DNA of 64,000 nucleotides from positions 248,001-312,000 of the forward strand of contig JAKZZE010000010.1 in assembly GCA_024220505.1 (NCBI GenBank). The letters are read 5' to 3'. The DNA comes from Rhizopus arrhizus (taxonomy: Eukaryota; Mucoromycota; Mucoromycetes; Mucorales; Rhizopodaceae). The notes under the pieces were generated by a model. That model was not told where the DNA came from, ran no database searches, and saw only the letters and a program-made list of their open reading frames with translations. Below, piece after piece: positions 32,979 to 41,838 of this stretch; position 1 is the first letter of the stretch, and each line of letters starts with the position of its first letter. Position numbers and translations under genes: made by a program.

Positions 32979-33037
32979 TTGGTTATCACGCCTGTCTAAC
33001 ACACAGGCGGTCGCCAGTTCGAGTCTGGCAGAAATCA
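32964..33037 (+). tRNA. tRNA-Val(AAC)
   Basis: 74 nt fold into a full cloverleaf. The acceptor GGTTTCT pairs with AGAAATC (one G-U). The D arm has GTG/CAC. The anticodon stem CCTGT/ACAGG has loop CTAACAC, anticodon AAC. The variable loop is five nt, and the T stem GCCAG/CTGGC has loop TTCGAGT. Discriminator A, no encoded CCA, no intron. Eight T follow as a Pol III terminator. Its 5' flank is now LINE DNA beyond 10 bp; the internal promoter is intact, so it may still be expressed. Confidence 0.96.
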
Positions 33038-33039
33038 CG

Positions 33040-33047
33040 TTTTTTTT
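33040..33047 (+). terminator. Pol III terminator of tRNA-Val
   Basis: A run of eight T begins two bases after the mature tRNA 3' end. Confidence 0.85.
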
Positions 33048-33049
33048 AC

Positions 33050-33170
33050 TGTAACACGAACAATGATTTAGTCGCCGATACTGTCACATTGTTGTAGCAC
33101 AAATGATGAAATTTTGGATCTGGAAAACAATGATGATCACAAGAACCAATTTTGATGTCCAGCAACATTG
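33050..33170 (+). repeat. Solo LTR-5, left piece
   Basis: Starts TGTAACACGAACAATG two bases after the tRNA terminator. It continues at 41839-42263 after the nested LTR-2 and G3. The ATGT duplications (33171-33174, 41835-41838) mark the LTR-2 insertion. No duplication of its own was found. Confidence 0.7.
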
Positions 33171-33174
33171 ATGT

Positions 33175-33209
33175 TGTGACGCAGTTGGTGTAACTTTTGC
33201 GGAAGATGG
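33175..33209 (+). repeat. Solo LTR-2, left piece
   Basis: Starts TGTGACGCAGTTGG, matches the reverse complement of 50847-50881, and is split by G3. It continues at 41300-41834, about 570 bp in total. Confidence 0.8.
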
Positions 33210-33294
33210 TGTAACGAAGATTACAACATAAACACCAGCAATGGCTGCGGTTTGTGATTTTTAATTTTGAACCTTATTCTTTTTTTGAACTTTA

Positions 33295-33380
33295 TTTCAA
33301 AATCAAACTTTATATCGAAATCAAACCTTATATTGAAATCAAACCTTATATCGAAATCAAACCTTATATCAAAATGAAAC
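33295..33380 (+). repeat. 18-bp tandem repeats in the G3 U3
   Basis: About four units of AAATCAAACCTTATATCG with small changes. They lie just upstream of the TATA box and recur in the 3' LTR (about 40815-40900). An enhancer-like array is the likely role; this is inference. Confidence 0.7.
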
Positions 33381-33399
33381 TTTATTTTTCTTTGTCTAT

Positions 33400-33414
33400 A
33401 AAATAGACAAGTTT
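33400..33414 (+). promoter_or_regulatory. G3 TATA box
   Basis: GTCTATAAAATAGAC: a TATAAAA box centred in a short palindrome. It is followed by T-rich DNA and, 75 bp on, AATAAA. It is the probable promoter of the genomic RNA. Confidence 0.65.
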
Positions 33415-33779
33415 TTATTTTTATTTTACTTCACTTCTCTTGACATATATATTTTAACTTTACTTATCTTAAATATATTTTATCCAATAAATCAAGTATC
33501 TTTATCCCTGAATCTTTTGGTATAATACTCTTAAAATACAAGCAAGACAAGTCCCTTGAAGTCAATTATCTTCATTGTAAACATTCTTAAAACTCTTATC
33601 AAGTTACCTTATTACAAGCAAGTTTGATCTACTTAACAAGATCTGGTGGTCACTTACAAACGAATTTAATACCAATACTTTACCCAACTCTTATTTTTTT
33701 TTTATTCACTTTCGTCAACTTTACTCTATTTCAAAACCGTTAACTCTTACAAGCCATTGAAGCAACAAAAAATTACATT

Positions 33780-33797
33780 TGGTGGTCACTACGAGGG
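33780..33797 (+). promoter_or_regulatory. G3 primer binding site
   Basis: TGGTGGTCACTACGAGGG begins two bases after the LTR and is identical in G4 (52798-52815). Its complement ends AGTGACC-A-CCA, which fits an acceptor strand, discriminator A and CCA. The tRNA is not identified. Confidence 0.8.
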
Positions 33798-33934
33798 AAT
33801 TTAATCAATAAATCGAATTAAATCAATAAATCGAATTAAATCAAGAAATTAAATCAAATCAAGAAATCTAACAAACTAATCAAAAGAACTTACTCAAAAT
33901 CGAATCAACAATATCAAAACATTTACTATCAACA

Positions 33935-35155
33935 ATGGCAACAACAGAACCTATCGCGTTGGTGCAAAACAGCAACCAAATTCAAGGATATCGTCCTAAA
34001 TTAATCGAATTCTATGGCTATGAAGGCGAAGACTTCCGTCATTTTCAAGAGCTACTGGATTCCTACCTTGTACTCAGCAACACACATAGTGACAACCGCA
34101 AACTCGCTATCCTCAAATCTCAATTACGTAGAGCTGCTAAAATCTACTTTGAAAAAACTATACTCAAGAATCATCCTCAAGTGACTTACGATGAAGCTAT
34201 GGAACATTTGAAAAGTCACTATATTACTCCTGAATTAATTCAGAATTATGAATTGGAATTCAATGATATGATCCAAGGAGATCAAGAACATCCTCAAATA
34301 TTCCTTTCAAGATTACGTGAAGCCGCTGATTTGGCCAACATTACTAGTGAAGCCGTAATCGAAAGCCGCTTTCGCGCAGGTTTATTAAGGGATATCAAAC
34401 AATTTTGTATACAAAGCAGTGCTAGAACATTTCAAGATTGGTTAAACCATGCAGAAGGATGGTGGAACGCAAATCGCCCTCGCAAGATCGCAATGGTCGA
34501 CAACCCATTCATACCAAGAAATGTAAACAACGCTCTCATATATCATGACGATGGTGTTTATCATCAGAGATACCCATCAAATGATCATAATATAGAGTTG
34601 ATTGATACAAACGAAAGGCCTGCTCAAGCAATCCCAATCTCTAACTTACATCCTTACGGAATGGTTAACACTGTAATGCCTAACCCTCAAATTGTAACTG
34701 GGCCTAATCAACTATCAACATTGGAAATCACTCGTAATAATTATCATGCACAAAATTATCCTCATCAAGTTCAAAGGAACAATGGAACATATCCTAGTCA
34801 ACCTAATCCTCAACAGGATCTGGTCAATCTTATTCAACAAACCATCCGAAATGAATTGGGTAATCAACAGCAGTATCAAAGCCCTGTTAGAAATTACAAT
34901 CGGCGTAATCGCTACAATGATAATTATCAGAATCAACATCAAAATAACAATAACGGTTACAACAATAACGACTATAATAATAATACTTATAATAACAATG
35001 GTTACCAACGTAATGATAATAATTACGGAAGACAAGATTATAGTAATCAAGGACGAAACAGAAATAACTTTAATAATCAAACTTACCGTCCGCAAAATAA
35101 CAGACCGCTCCCGCAACAACCTCAAACACAACAGCCTACCCAGTCAAAAAACTAG
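33935..35155 (+). CDS. gag: G3 Gag
   Basis: 406 residues. The N-terminal two-thirds is a Gag capsid domain (IEFYGYEGEDFRHFQELLDS and ESRFRAGLLRDIKQFC) about three-quarters identical to G4 Gag. The C-terminal 120 residues are Asn/Gln/Tyr-rich repeats with many Arg and no CCHC knuckle. RNA binding may therefore use the basic low-complexity tail. It ends at TAG 35153-35155, immediately after the slippery A AAA AAC. Confidence 0.93.
   Translation: MATTEPIALVQNSNQIQGYRPKLIEFYGYEGEDFRHFQELLDSYLVLSNTHSDNRKLAILKSQLRRAAKIYFEKTILKNHPQVTYDEAMEHLKSHYITPELIQNYELEFNDMIQGDQEHPQIFLSRLREAADLANITSEAVIESRFRAGLLRDIKQFCIQSSARTFQDWLNHAEGWWNANRPRKIAMVDNPFIPRNVNNALIYHDDGVYHQRYPSNDHNIELIDTNERPAQAIPISNLHPYGMVNTVMPNPQIVTGPNQLSTLEITRNNYHAQNYPHQVQRNNGTYPSQPNPQQDLVNLIQQTIRNELGNQQQYQSPVRNYNRRNRYNDNYQNQHQNNNNGYNNNDYNNNTYNNNGYQRNDNNYGRQDYSNQGRNRNNFNNQTYRPQNNRPLPQQPQTQQPTQSKN
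35146..35152 (+). promoter_or_regulatory. G3 -1 ribosomal frameshift site (AAAAAAC)
   Basis: The gag frame reads tcA AAA AAC TAG: a canonical X XXY YYZ heptamer directly before the stop. The -1 frame then reads CTA GTT GGT TCG and stays open into pol. G4 has the same heptamer before TAA (54121-54127), followed by matching codons. Confidence 0.85.
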
Positions 35156-38100
35156 TTGGTTCGGTTGCTTTCAAAAATGAAAGTAATGGTCAATCGAATA
35201 ACCAGAAATATAACAAATCCATTAATAATCAACCCCACAATCTCAATGCGCTCCTCACTCAAAGCGAAACTTATTCACCACCCTTTACACACGATTTATA
35301 TGCAGCTGTAAGACCAGAGTACCCACCTGAAGTCACTACAAGCATTCCATACGAAAAACCAAGCAAAGGCACACGAGAAAGAGTTAGGAGATCAACCACA
35401 AAAGCCAAGGGTAAATTAAATGATGTTACTACTACACAACCTATCATTACGCATCAACCCATAATCACACAACAACCATTGGTTTCACATCAGCCTGTTG
35501 TCACACGTCAACCCGAAGCTATGGAAACAGAACGAATAATGCAAACTAGCAGAACGGTCAAGAAACCAAAAAGAAAAACGAAGGCACCTCCATTAAATTA
35601 TGACATTGTGTCGGACGTCTTAAATAAGAAAGCAGATATAACTGTTGGAGACCTTATGGTTGCAGCACCTAAGTTACGAAGAAATATGGCCGCAGCTTGC
35701 CGTCCCATACGAATCCCTGTTGAAGTCACCAATCCGGAAGAAACTATGGCAGTTATAGAAGAAGAGGATATAAATACCACAGCAGTATATTCTAAAGTTA
35801 GTATTGGAGACAAATCTATCAAGACCTTGATTGATTGTGGTGCAGCAAAAACATGCATGTCTAAAGCTCTCGCTGACACACTTGGTTTATATATTGATGC
35901 TGCCTCTGAAAGTATATTCACCTTAGGAAATGGAACCAAACAGCCTGCTTTAGGAATTATATATGACGTACCTATATGTGTCAAGGACAACATGATCATT
36001 CCATGCACAGTAGAAGTCTTACCCTCTTGTCCAAATCCACTTATCATTGGAAACAATTGGTTAAATAGAGCAAAAGCCAAAATTGACTTCAATAGTTCAA
36101 CATTAAAGGTGACATATAAAAACAAGAAAGCCGAATTAGAAATATCCTTCTTAAGAAAAAATACGACACTGCCAAAGGTCTCAAGCTACACTCAGAAGTA
36201 TGAACATCCTATCAGCCTAACAAACTCAAAGGAAACCAAACATGTACGCTTTGAAGCTGAAATACAAGATGATGACGATAGCACAGATCAAGACGAAGAA
36301 TCTGAAGACAGCTCAGAGGAATCGGCAGAAGAAGAATTAGAAGATGAAGAAGACGAATCGCTTCTATTATTGGAAAATGATAAAGAAGACGACATAAAAG
36401 TATTAAGTCAAGGAAATGACATGCTACTAAAAGCTCCTCCACATGGATTAACTATAGCATCAAATACTTCAAAAACAATATGGGTCAGAAAGTTGGAGAA
36501 CGAAAGGAAGGATATAATATACAATTTGGAAATAACGAATCCTAAAATAATGGATGCCATGGGATATTTTGACTCTTGTTTAAACCTGGTCACAAATCGT
36601 AAAAGTATAGAAATTCGAATATACAATCGATCATCAAAAGATATACTATTGGACCCTGATGAAGAAATCGGCATTATTGAAAAGATCAATCCACAGGAAG
36701 ATTCCATAGTACAAGCATATAATGTTGACACGAATCCTCACTTGTGTGTGATGGAAATGTCTGAACCAAATAATAAAGAAAAAAATGAAGAAGACATGCT
36801 ATTAGAACCAGACAAATATACGAAACTTGAAATCGGAGAAATAAGTCAAGATATTAAACAAAGTCTACAGAAGTTACTAAAGAAATACGAGAATATATTT
36901 GACTGGGACAATAACACAATCGGATACACAAACTTGATAAAGCATAAGATCACGATAAAAGAAGACACTATGCCTATAAGTCATCGACCTTATCGCATGA
37001 GTCCTATCGAGACTGAACATCTGCAAAAAGAACTAGATAAATATTGCAAGTTGGGTGTAATTGCTCCATCGAATAGCCCCTGGGCAGCCCCTGTGATATT
37101 AGTAAAAAAGAAGAATGGCGAATACAGAATGGTGATAGACTATAGAAAGTTAAATGCAGTTACAAAGAAAGACGCCTATCCCTTACCCCGCATTGATGAT
37201 TTGCTGGATACATTAGGCAAGGCAAAAGTGTTCTCAGCTTTGGATATGCGAGCTGGATTTCATCAAGTTCCCCTGGAAGAAGACAGTAAAGAACTAACAG
37301 CTTTCACGACAAAGTTTGGCACGTATCATTATAACACACTGCCAATGGGTCTTGTAAATTCCCCAGCAACTTTTCAACGATTAATAGATTTATGTTTTCG
37401 GCCACTTATCAACAAGTGTTTAGTCGCTTACATTGACGACCTAAACGTATATTCTCTCAATCATCAAGATCATTTGCAACATTTAGAACAAGTGTTTCAA
37501 TGCATCCAAATAGCGAATCTCAAATTAAATCCAGAAAAGTGTTTCTTCTTCAAGGACCATCTTAAATTTCTTGGATATATCGTTACGAAAGAAGGATTGC
37601 AAACAGACCCCAGTAAAATTCAAAAAATAGCTGAATATCCACAACCCAGAACAATTAAACAAGTTCGAGGATTCCTCGGAATAGCATCCTATTACAGACG
37701 TTTTATTAAAAACTTTGCTGCTATTGCAAGACCTTTGCATGATCAAACGAAAACCACAAAGAAAATCCCTTGGACAAGCTTGACTACTGAATCATTTGAA
37801 ACATTAAAGAAATTACTTACTACTGCACCTATCTTGTCAAGACCTGACTTCAACAAACCATTTATACTAGTAACCGACGCATCCAAATTAGGACTTGGTG
37901 CTATATTGACTCAATTGGATGAAAATGGTCATGAACACCCAATTGTCTATGCAAGTCGAGGCCTCAAGTCAACTGAATCGAATTACGCTCCCACTAAATT
38001 AGAATGTTTGGCAGTCATATGGGCAGTAAAATTATTCCGTCCCTATCTACTTGGAAAAAAGTTCACAGTGCTTACTGATCACTCGGCTCTAAATGGGTTA

Positions 38101-38232
38101 CTAAAGACGCCAAACCCCACTGGAATAATCGCCAGATGGATTACTATCTTATCAGAATATGAATTCGAGGTGAAGTATCGACCTGGAAGAGTCAACGAAA
38201 GCGCCGACTTTTTATCTCGACTTGGATACTAG
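35152..38232 (+). CDS. pol: G3 protease-reverse transcriptase-RNase H
   Basis: About 1,026 codons in the -1 frame from the gag end; the first internal Met (35479) is not needed. The protease has LIDCGAAKTCMS (near 35828-35860), i.e. Asp-Cys-Gly instead of Asp-Thr/Ser-Gly. A very acidic linker follows. RT has VILVKKKNGEYRMVIDYRKLN, LDMRAGFHQVPL, LPMGLVNSPATFQ and catalytic YIDD (37429-37440). RNase H has VTDASKLGLGAIL, KLECLAVIWAV and TDHSAL. The stop at 38230 directly follows RNase H (ESADFLSRLGY). Integrase is a separate ORF. Confidence 0.93.
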   Translation, partial: LVGSVAFKNESNGQSNNQKYNKSINNQPHNLNALLTQSETYSPPFTHDLYAAVRPEYPPEVTTSIPYEKPSKGTRERVRRSTTKAKGKLNDVTTTQPIITHQPIITQQPLVSHQPVVTRQPEAMETERIMQTSRTVKKPKRKTKAPPLNYDIVSDVLNKKADITVGDLMVAAPKLRRNMAAACRPIRIPVEVTNPEETMAVIEEEDINTTAVYSKVSIGDKSIKTLIDCGAAKTCMSKALADTLGLYIDAASESIFTLGNGTKQPALGIIYDVPICVKDNMIIPCTVEVLPSCPNPLIIGNNWLNRAKAKIDFNSSTLKVTYKNKKAELEISFLRKNTTLPKVSSYTQKYEHPISLTNSKETKHVRFEAEIQDDDDSTDQDEESEDSSEESAEEELEDEEDESLLLLENDKEDDIKVLSQGNDMLLKAPPHGLTIASNTSKTIWVRKLENERKDIIYNLEITNPKIMDAMGYFDSCLNLVTNRKSIEIRIYNRSSKDILLDPDEEIGIIEKINPQEDSIVQAYNVDTNPHLCVMEMSEPNNKEKNEEDMLLEPDKYTKLEIGEISQDIKQSLQKLLKKYENIFDWDNNTIGYTNLIKHKITIKEDTMPISHRPYRMSPIETEHLQKELDKYCKLGVIAPSNSPWAAPVILVKKKNGEYRMVIDYRKLNAVTKKDAYPLPRIDDLLDTLGKAKVFSALDMRAGFHQVPLEEDSKELTAFTTKFGTYHYNTLPMGLVNSPATFQRLIDLCFRPLINKCLVAYIDDLNVYSLNHQDHLQHLEQVFQCIQIANLKLNPEKCFFFKDHLKFLGYIVTKEGLQTDPSKIQKIAEYPQPRTIKQVRGFLGIASYYRRFIKNFAAIARPLHDQTKTTKKIPWTSLTTESFETLKKLLTTAPILSRPDFNKPFILVTDASKLGLGAILTQLDENGHEHPIVYASRGLKSTESNYAPTKLECLAVIWAVKLFRPYLLGKKFTVLTDHSALNGLLKTPNPTGIIARWITILSEYEFEVKYRPGRVNESADFLSRLGY

Positions 38233-38471
38233 AAAAACTCAACATTTACAATTAATTAACAACGTGTATATATTATCAACTTTATATTTTTATCAAACTA
38301 CATGGAGGCAGGGAGGGGTAGTTGAAATAAATAATCCAGAAAAATTCATTAAAAAACAGTACAAAACCAAATTAAGCAGAAAAAAAAAAAATTTCCACAT
38401 CAACAAGAATCCTGAAACAATAAGATTGCAAAAATTCAAAACAGTAACACAAAATAATAATATATCAAAAA
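38233..38471 (+). other. G3 spacer between pol and integrase
   Basis: 239 bases with stops. It contains GTGTATATATT near 38266 (possible splice donor), an isolated purine block GGAGGCAGGGAGGGG at about 38305-38319 (a possible central polypurine tract) and A-rich text before the integrase ATG. Confidence 0.5.
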
Positions 38472-39816
38472 ATGGAACAACGAAAAATCGATCAGATGGC
38501 AACATATTTGCAAACTATGCAAATTCCAGAAGATGAAACAAGAAGCTTACAAAAATTCCTCATTAGGGAATCCCCTAATTTCACTTTGTACAAAGACACA
38601 TTATATAGATACAATACGGAAAATGGAACCATACGAAAGGTTCTCAACAAGCAAGAAGCCCAAGAAATGATGGATGCGTATCATCAACATCCTCTAGGTG
38701 GACACTTAGCATACAATAATACCTTACATAAAATTGCAACTCGGTACTATTGGGACAACATGGCGAAGGATATTTTTGAATACGTCAAAACGTGTTCTAG
38801 ATGTCAAGTATTTGGGAAAAAATCATTGAAAGAAGAACTTTATCCAGTTCCCGTTTCAATAAAACCTTTTGATAGAGTAGCATTGGACGTGAAACACGTA
38901 CAAACCTCAAGATCAGGACACCGGCATATTGTCGCAGCAATTGATTACCTCACAAAATATGTTGAAGCAAGACCGTTACGATTTCAGACCTCTTCAGAGA
39001 TTGCTCTATTTCTATACGAAGATATTATTTGCAGACATGGATGCCCAACCATCATGGTTACAGATAACGGAAAACCTTTCTTAAGTGGTTTGGTACGAAA
39101 AGTTTGCCAAGCTTATTCTATTATTCACAAGACTACAACACCGTACAACCCACAAAGTAATGGCCTGATTGAACGATTCAATCGAACACTTGGTCAAATT
39201 CTACAAAAACGATCAGACACTGAAAAGGAAGACTGGGATCTCTATCTACCAGCTACCTTATTTGCATATCGTTCCATTAAACAAGCTACGACAAAGCAGT
39301 CGCCATTTTTCTTAATGTATGGCTATGAACCAAAAACGCCGTTTGATATAGACAACCGAATATTTGAGAAAAGCTCTCACAAATTTGAAACAGTGTTATG
39401 GCACAGGACCACTCACCAAATTCATAATCTTAATTGGGTACGTGAGCAATCAGTACAGGCCATTAAGCAAACTCAGGCTGCTCAAAAGAAAGCTATAGAG
39501 AACAAGATCTTAGATGAACGAAAAGAACTGAAGCCCCCTTTCAGACTCGGTGATATGGTTCTCCTGTACAAAGACTACATGTCTACATCTTGGTCTGGAA
39601 AGTTACAAGACAAATGGGAAGGACCTTACATCATTCAAAATAATTTAGGAAAAGGAACTTATCACATAAAAAATACGAATCCAAATGATACTCGGATAAG
39701 AAGAGTTCATGGGAATAGACTGAAACCGTACGTTATACCAAATACAATGTGGAACGCTGAAAATGAGAGAAATGTTTCAAGTTTGGTTTTGGACAAGGAA
39801 ACGAATGAACTGTTTC

Positions 39817-39821
<5 letters not shown>
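38472..39821 (+). CDS. G3 integrase, free-standing ORF
   Basis: 449 residues with their own ATG. The start MEQRKIDQMATYLQTMQIPE aligns with the G4 integrase start METEKIQQLKHYLLTLKMPD, so initiation here is conserved. An HHCC finger (HQHPLGGHLAYNNTLH...CSRCQ) is followed by the core LDVKHVQTS, VTDNGKPF and GLIERFN (DDE), then a GPY/F-like module (LQDKWEGPYIIQNNLGKGTYHI). There is no chromodomain. The stop TAA (39819) merges with a 55-A run. Confidence 0.93.

Positions 39822-39874
<53 letters not shown>
39820..39874 (+). repeat. 55-A homopolymer between integrase and ORF3
   Basis: The last two bases of the integrase stop belong to an uninterrupted run of 55 A. The ORF3 frame stays open through it (poly-Lys) back to 39763, overlapping the integrase end in the +1 frame. 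It may be slippage expansion, a relic of poly(A) capture, or a recoding site. Confidence 0.8.
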
Positions 39875-39876
<2 letters not shown>

Positions 39877-39969
39877 AAACAAAAAGTTACACAACAGTTT
39901 TTCAACAATATATATATCGACTTTATTATCGAAAAAAAAAAATCATATCAAGCAATTAACTATCAAGAA

Positions 39970-40776
39970 ATGGACCAAACAGAATACCTCAAGGAACAAG
40001 CCAAGATTACTGTCGAAAAAATGGCCAAAGACATTCAAGAAGGCAACGGCAATGCCGCTGATTATATCAAATGGTTATTACAAGACTACTTCAAGACTTT
40101 GTATGTTGCAAAAAGGGCAGATGGTCTTAGAGAAGGTTTGGAGATGTATATTAGCTTCATGGAGAATGAAGAGGGCTTAAAGAACTTCGAGTTCTTTATT
40201 GGAGAAGAGGCTATAACCAAAAAGGACTATATTGATAAACTGGTATTGAAAATCCAGCAAGAAGTGGACAAAGAAGAATTCGAGGATATGATTGCCAATC
40301 CAGAGAAACATGAAAAGCCTATTGAGTATGGAGTAAATTATAATGAGGATATACTTACTGAACTTGAGAACTGGTCTTGGGAAACGCCCGACATGAAACC
40401 CATTGTTGTTCTCTATGAAGAAAACATCAAAGAAGAATTTGAATTGTCACAACACTACCAGAAGGAACAAGAAAAATTTGAACATATCCGAGAACAGGTA
40501 CTAAATAGACTGGCAACAACAATAGTGGATTGGAGCCACATCAAGTTTGAACAGCCAAGGAACAATGAAAGATGTATACAACTCTATGTTGCAGCTAGGA
40601 ACGAGGCACTCAGGTTTGTGTTGAATGGATGCACGATTCATAAAAATTTGTATAAAAAAATAAGAAAACTGGATGACTGGGGAAGAGTCTCAATGCTCGA
40701 GGACGAGCAAGCGGTTGTAGCGGGCATCTGTAACGAAGATTACAACATAAACACCAGCAATGGCTGCGGTTTGTGA
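39970..40776 (+). CDS. G3 ORF3, unknown protein at the env position
   Basis: 268 residues from ATG 39970 (MDQTEYLKEQAKITVEKMAK). Strongly charged, mostly helical in character, acidic, no signal peptide, no membrane segment and few Cys. This excludes an ordinary Env. The frame ends 48 bases inside the 3' LTR. I recognise no family. A segment such as LVLKIQQEVDKEEFEDMI suggests coiled coil. It may be a captured host gene or an accessory protein. The G4 counterpart region is deleted, so conservation cannot be tested here. Confidence 0.7.
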   Translation: MDQTEYLKEQAKITVEKMAKDIQEGNGNAADYIKWLLQDYFKTLYVAKRADGLREGLEMYISFMENEEGLKNFEFFIGEEAITKKDYIDKLVLKIQQEVDKEEFEDMIANPEKHEKPIEYGVNYNEDILTELENWSWETPDMKPIVVLYEENIKEEFELSQHYQKEQEKFEHIREQVLNRLATTIVDWSHIKFEQPRNNERCIQLYVAARNEALRFVLNGCTIHKNLYKKIRKLDDWGRVSMLEDEQAVVAGICNEDYNINTSNGCGL

Positions 40777-41295
40777 TTTTTAATTTTGAACCTTATTCTT
40801 TTTTTGAACTTTATTTCAAAATCAAACTTTATATCGAAATCAAACCTTATATTGAAATCAAACCTTATATCGAAATCAAACCTTATATCAAAATGAAACT
40901 TTATTTTTCTTTGTCTATAAAATAGACAAGTTTTTATTTTTATTTTACTTCACTTCTCTTGACATATATATTTTAACTTTACTTATCTTAAATATATTTT
41001 ATCCAATAAATCAAGTATCTTTATCCCTGAATCTTTTGGTATAATACTCTTAAAATACAAGCAAGACAAGTCCCTTGAAGTCAATTATCTTCATTGTAAA
41101 CATTCTTAAAACTCTTATCAAGTTACCTTATTACAAGCAAGTTTGATCTACTTAACAAGATCTGGTGGTCACTTACAAACGAATTTAATACCAATACTTT
41201 ACCCAACTCTTATTTTTTTTTATTCACTTTCGTCAACTTTACTCTATTTCAAAACCGTTAACTCTTACAAGCCATTGAAGCAACAAAAAATTACA
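40729..41295 (+). repeat. G3 3' LTR
   Basis: 567 bp, nearly identical to 33210-33777. The sequence just before it (GTTGTAGCGGGCATC) is a poor polypurine tract, unlike G1 and G2. Confidence 0.95.
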
Positions 41296-41299
41296 ATGG

Positions 41300-41834
41300 G
41301 ACTCAGTCCTAGGAGGGACATCAGTCCCTGAAGATAAACAAAAAAAAGTTCAAAAATAGAAAAACACAAAAAAATGACAATCATATAAATATCCCTTTAT
41401 CCTTTCACTTTTCGATTTAACTTCACTTACTTTTTGATATATACTTACTTTTTGATATATACTTACTTTTGATATAACTTACTTTTTACTTTTGACATAT
41501 TTTACTTTAACATAAAATAAAAAGAATATCTTCAAGGATCTACATTTAAAATCTTTCTGATCCCTTACATATACATCAAGTCAAGTCCTTTGAAGTCAAA
41601 TTATCTTCATCGTATCAATTTTTATATTCTCTTATCAAGAAAACTTAAATTACTTTTTACTGTTTGATCTACAATACAAGATCTGGTGGTCACTTACTAC
41701 AAGCAAATCAAATTTATCAACATAAAAACAAGCTTTTGATCTCAAATTCTTTTATACTTCAAAGAAAAGTCAAATTACTTCTAAACTCTTAAGGCCATTT
41801 AAACGAAACAATACCTATCACAAGAAAAATTACA
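41300..41834 (+). repeat. Solo LTR-2, right piece
   Basis: Continues LTR-2 after G3 and ends TTACA. It is followed by ATGT (41835-41838), matching 33171-33174. It carries CTAGGAGGGACATCAGTCCC and the GATCTGGTGGTCACT motif at 41679. Confidence 0.8.
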
Positions 41835-41838
41835 ATGT

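Larger units (their letters stand above)
33210..33777 (+). repeat. G3 5' LTR
   Basis: TGTAACGAAG...AAATTACA. It contains an 18-bp tandem array (about 33295-33380), a TATA box in an inverted repeat (about 33400-33414), AATAAA at about 33486 and the GATCT hairpin plus TGGTGGTCACT motif near 33634-33664. Confidence 0.95.
33210..41295 (+). mobile_element. G3: full-length Ty3/Gypsy retrotransposon with an extra 3' ORF
   Basis: LTRs 33210-33777 and 40729-41295 differ mainly by one base in a homopolymer. It is flanked by an ATGG duplication (33206-33209, 41296-41299) inside LTR-2. Order: LTR, PBS, gag, -1 frameshift site, protease-RT-RNase H, separate integrase ORF, 55-A run, unidentified ORF3, LTR. 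All frames are open, so it is young and possibly active. G4 is a diverged relative. Confidence 0.95.

Noticed and set aside
34715..35131. 138-codon antisense frame rich in Ile/Val across the gag tail
   Set aside because: Mirror of the Asn/Gln/Tyr-rich codons of G3 Gag; low complexity and no independent support.
39970..40776. ORF3 of G3 as a retroviral-type envelope gene
   Set aside because: No signal peptide, membrane anchor or Cys pattern; strongly charged throughout.
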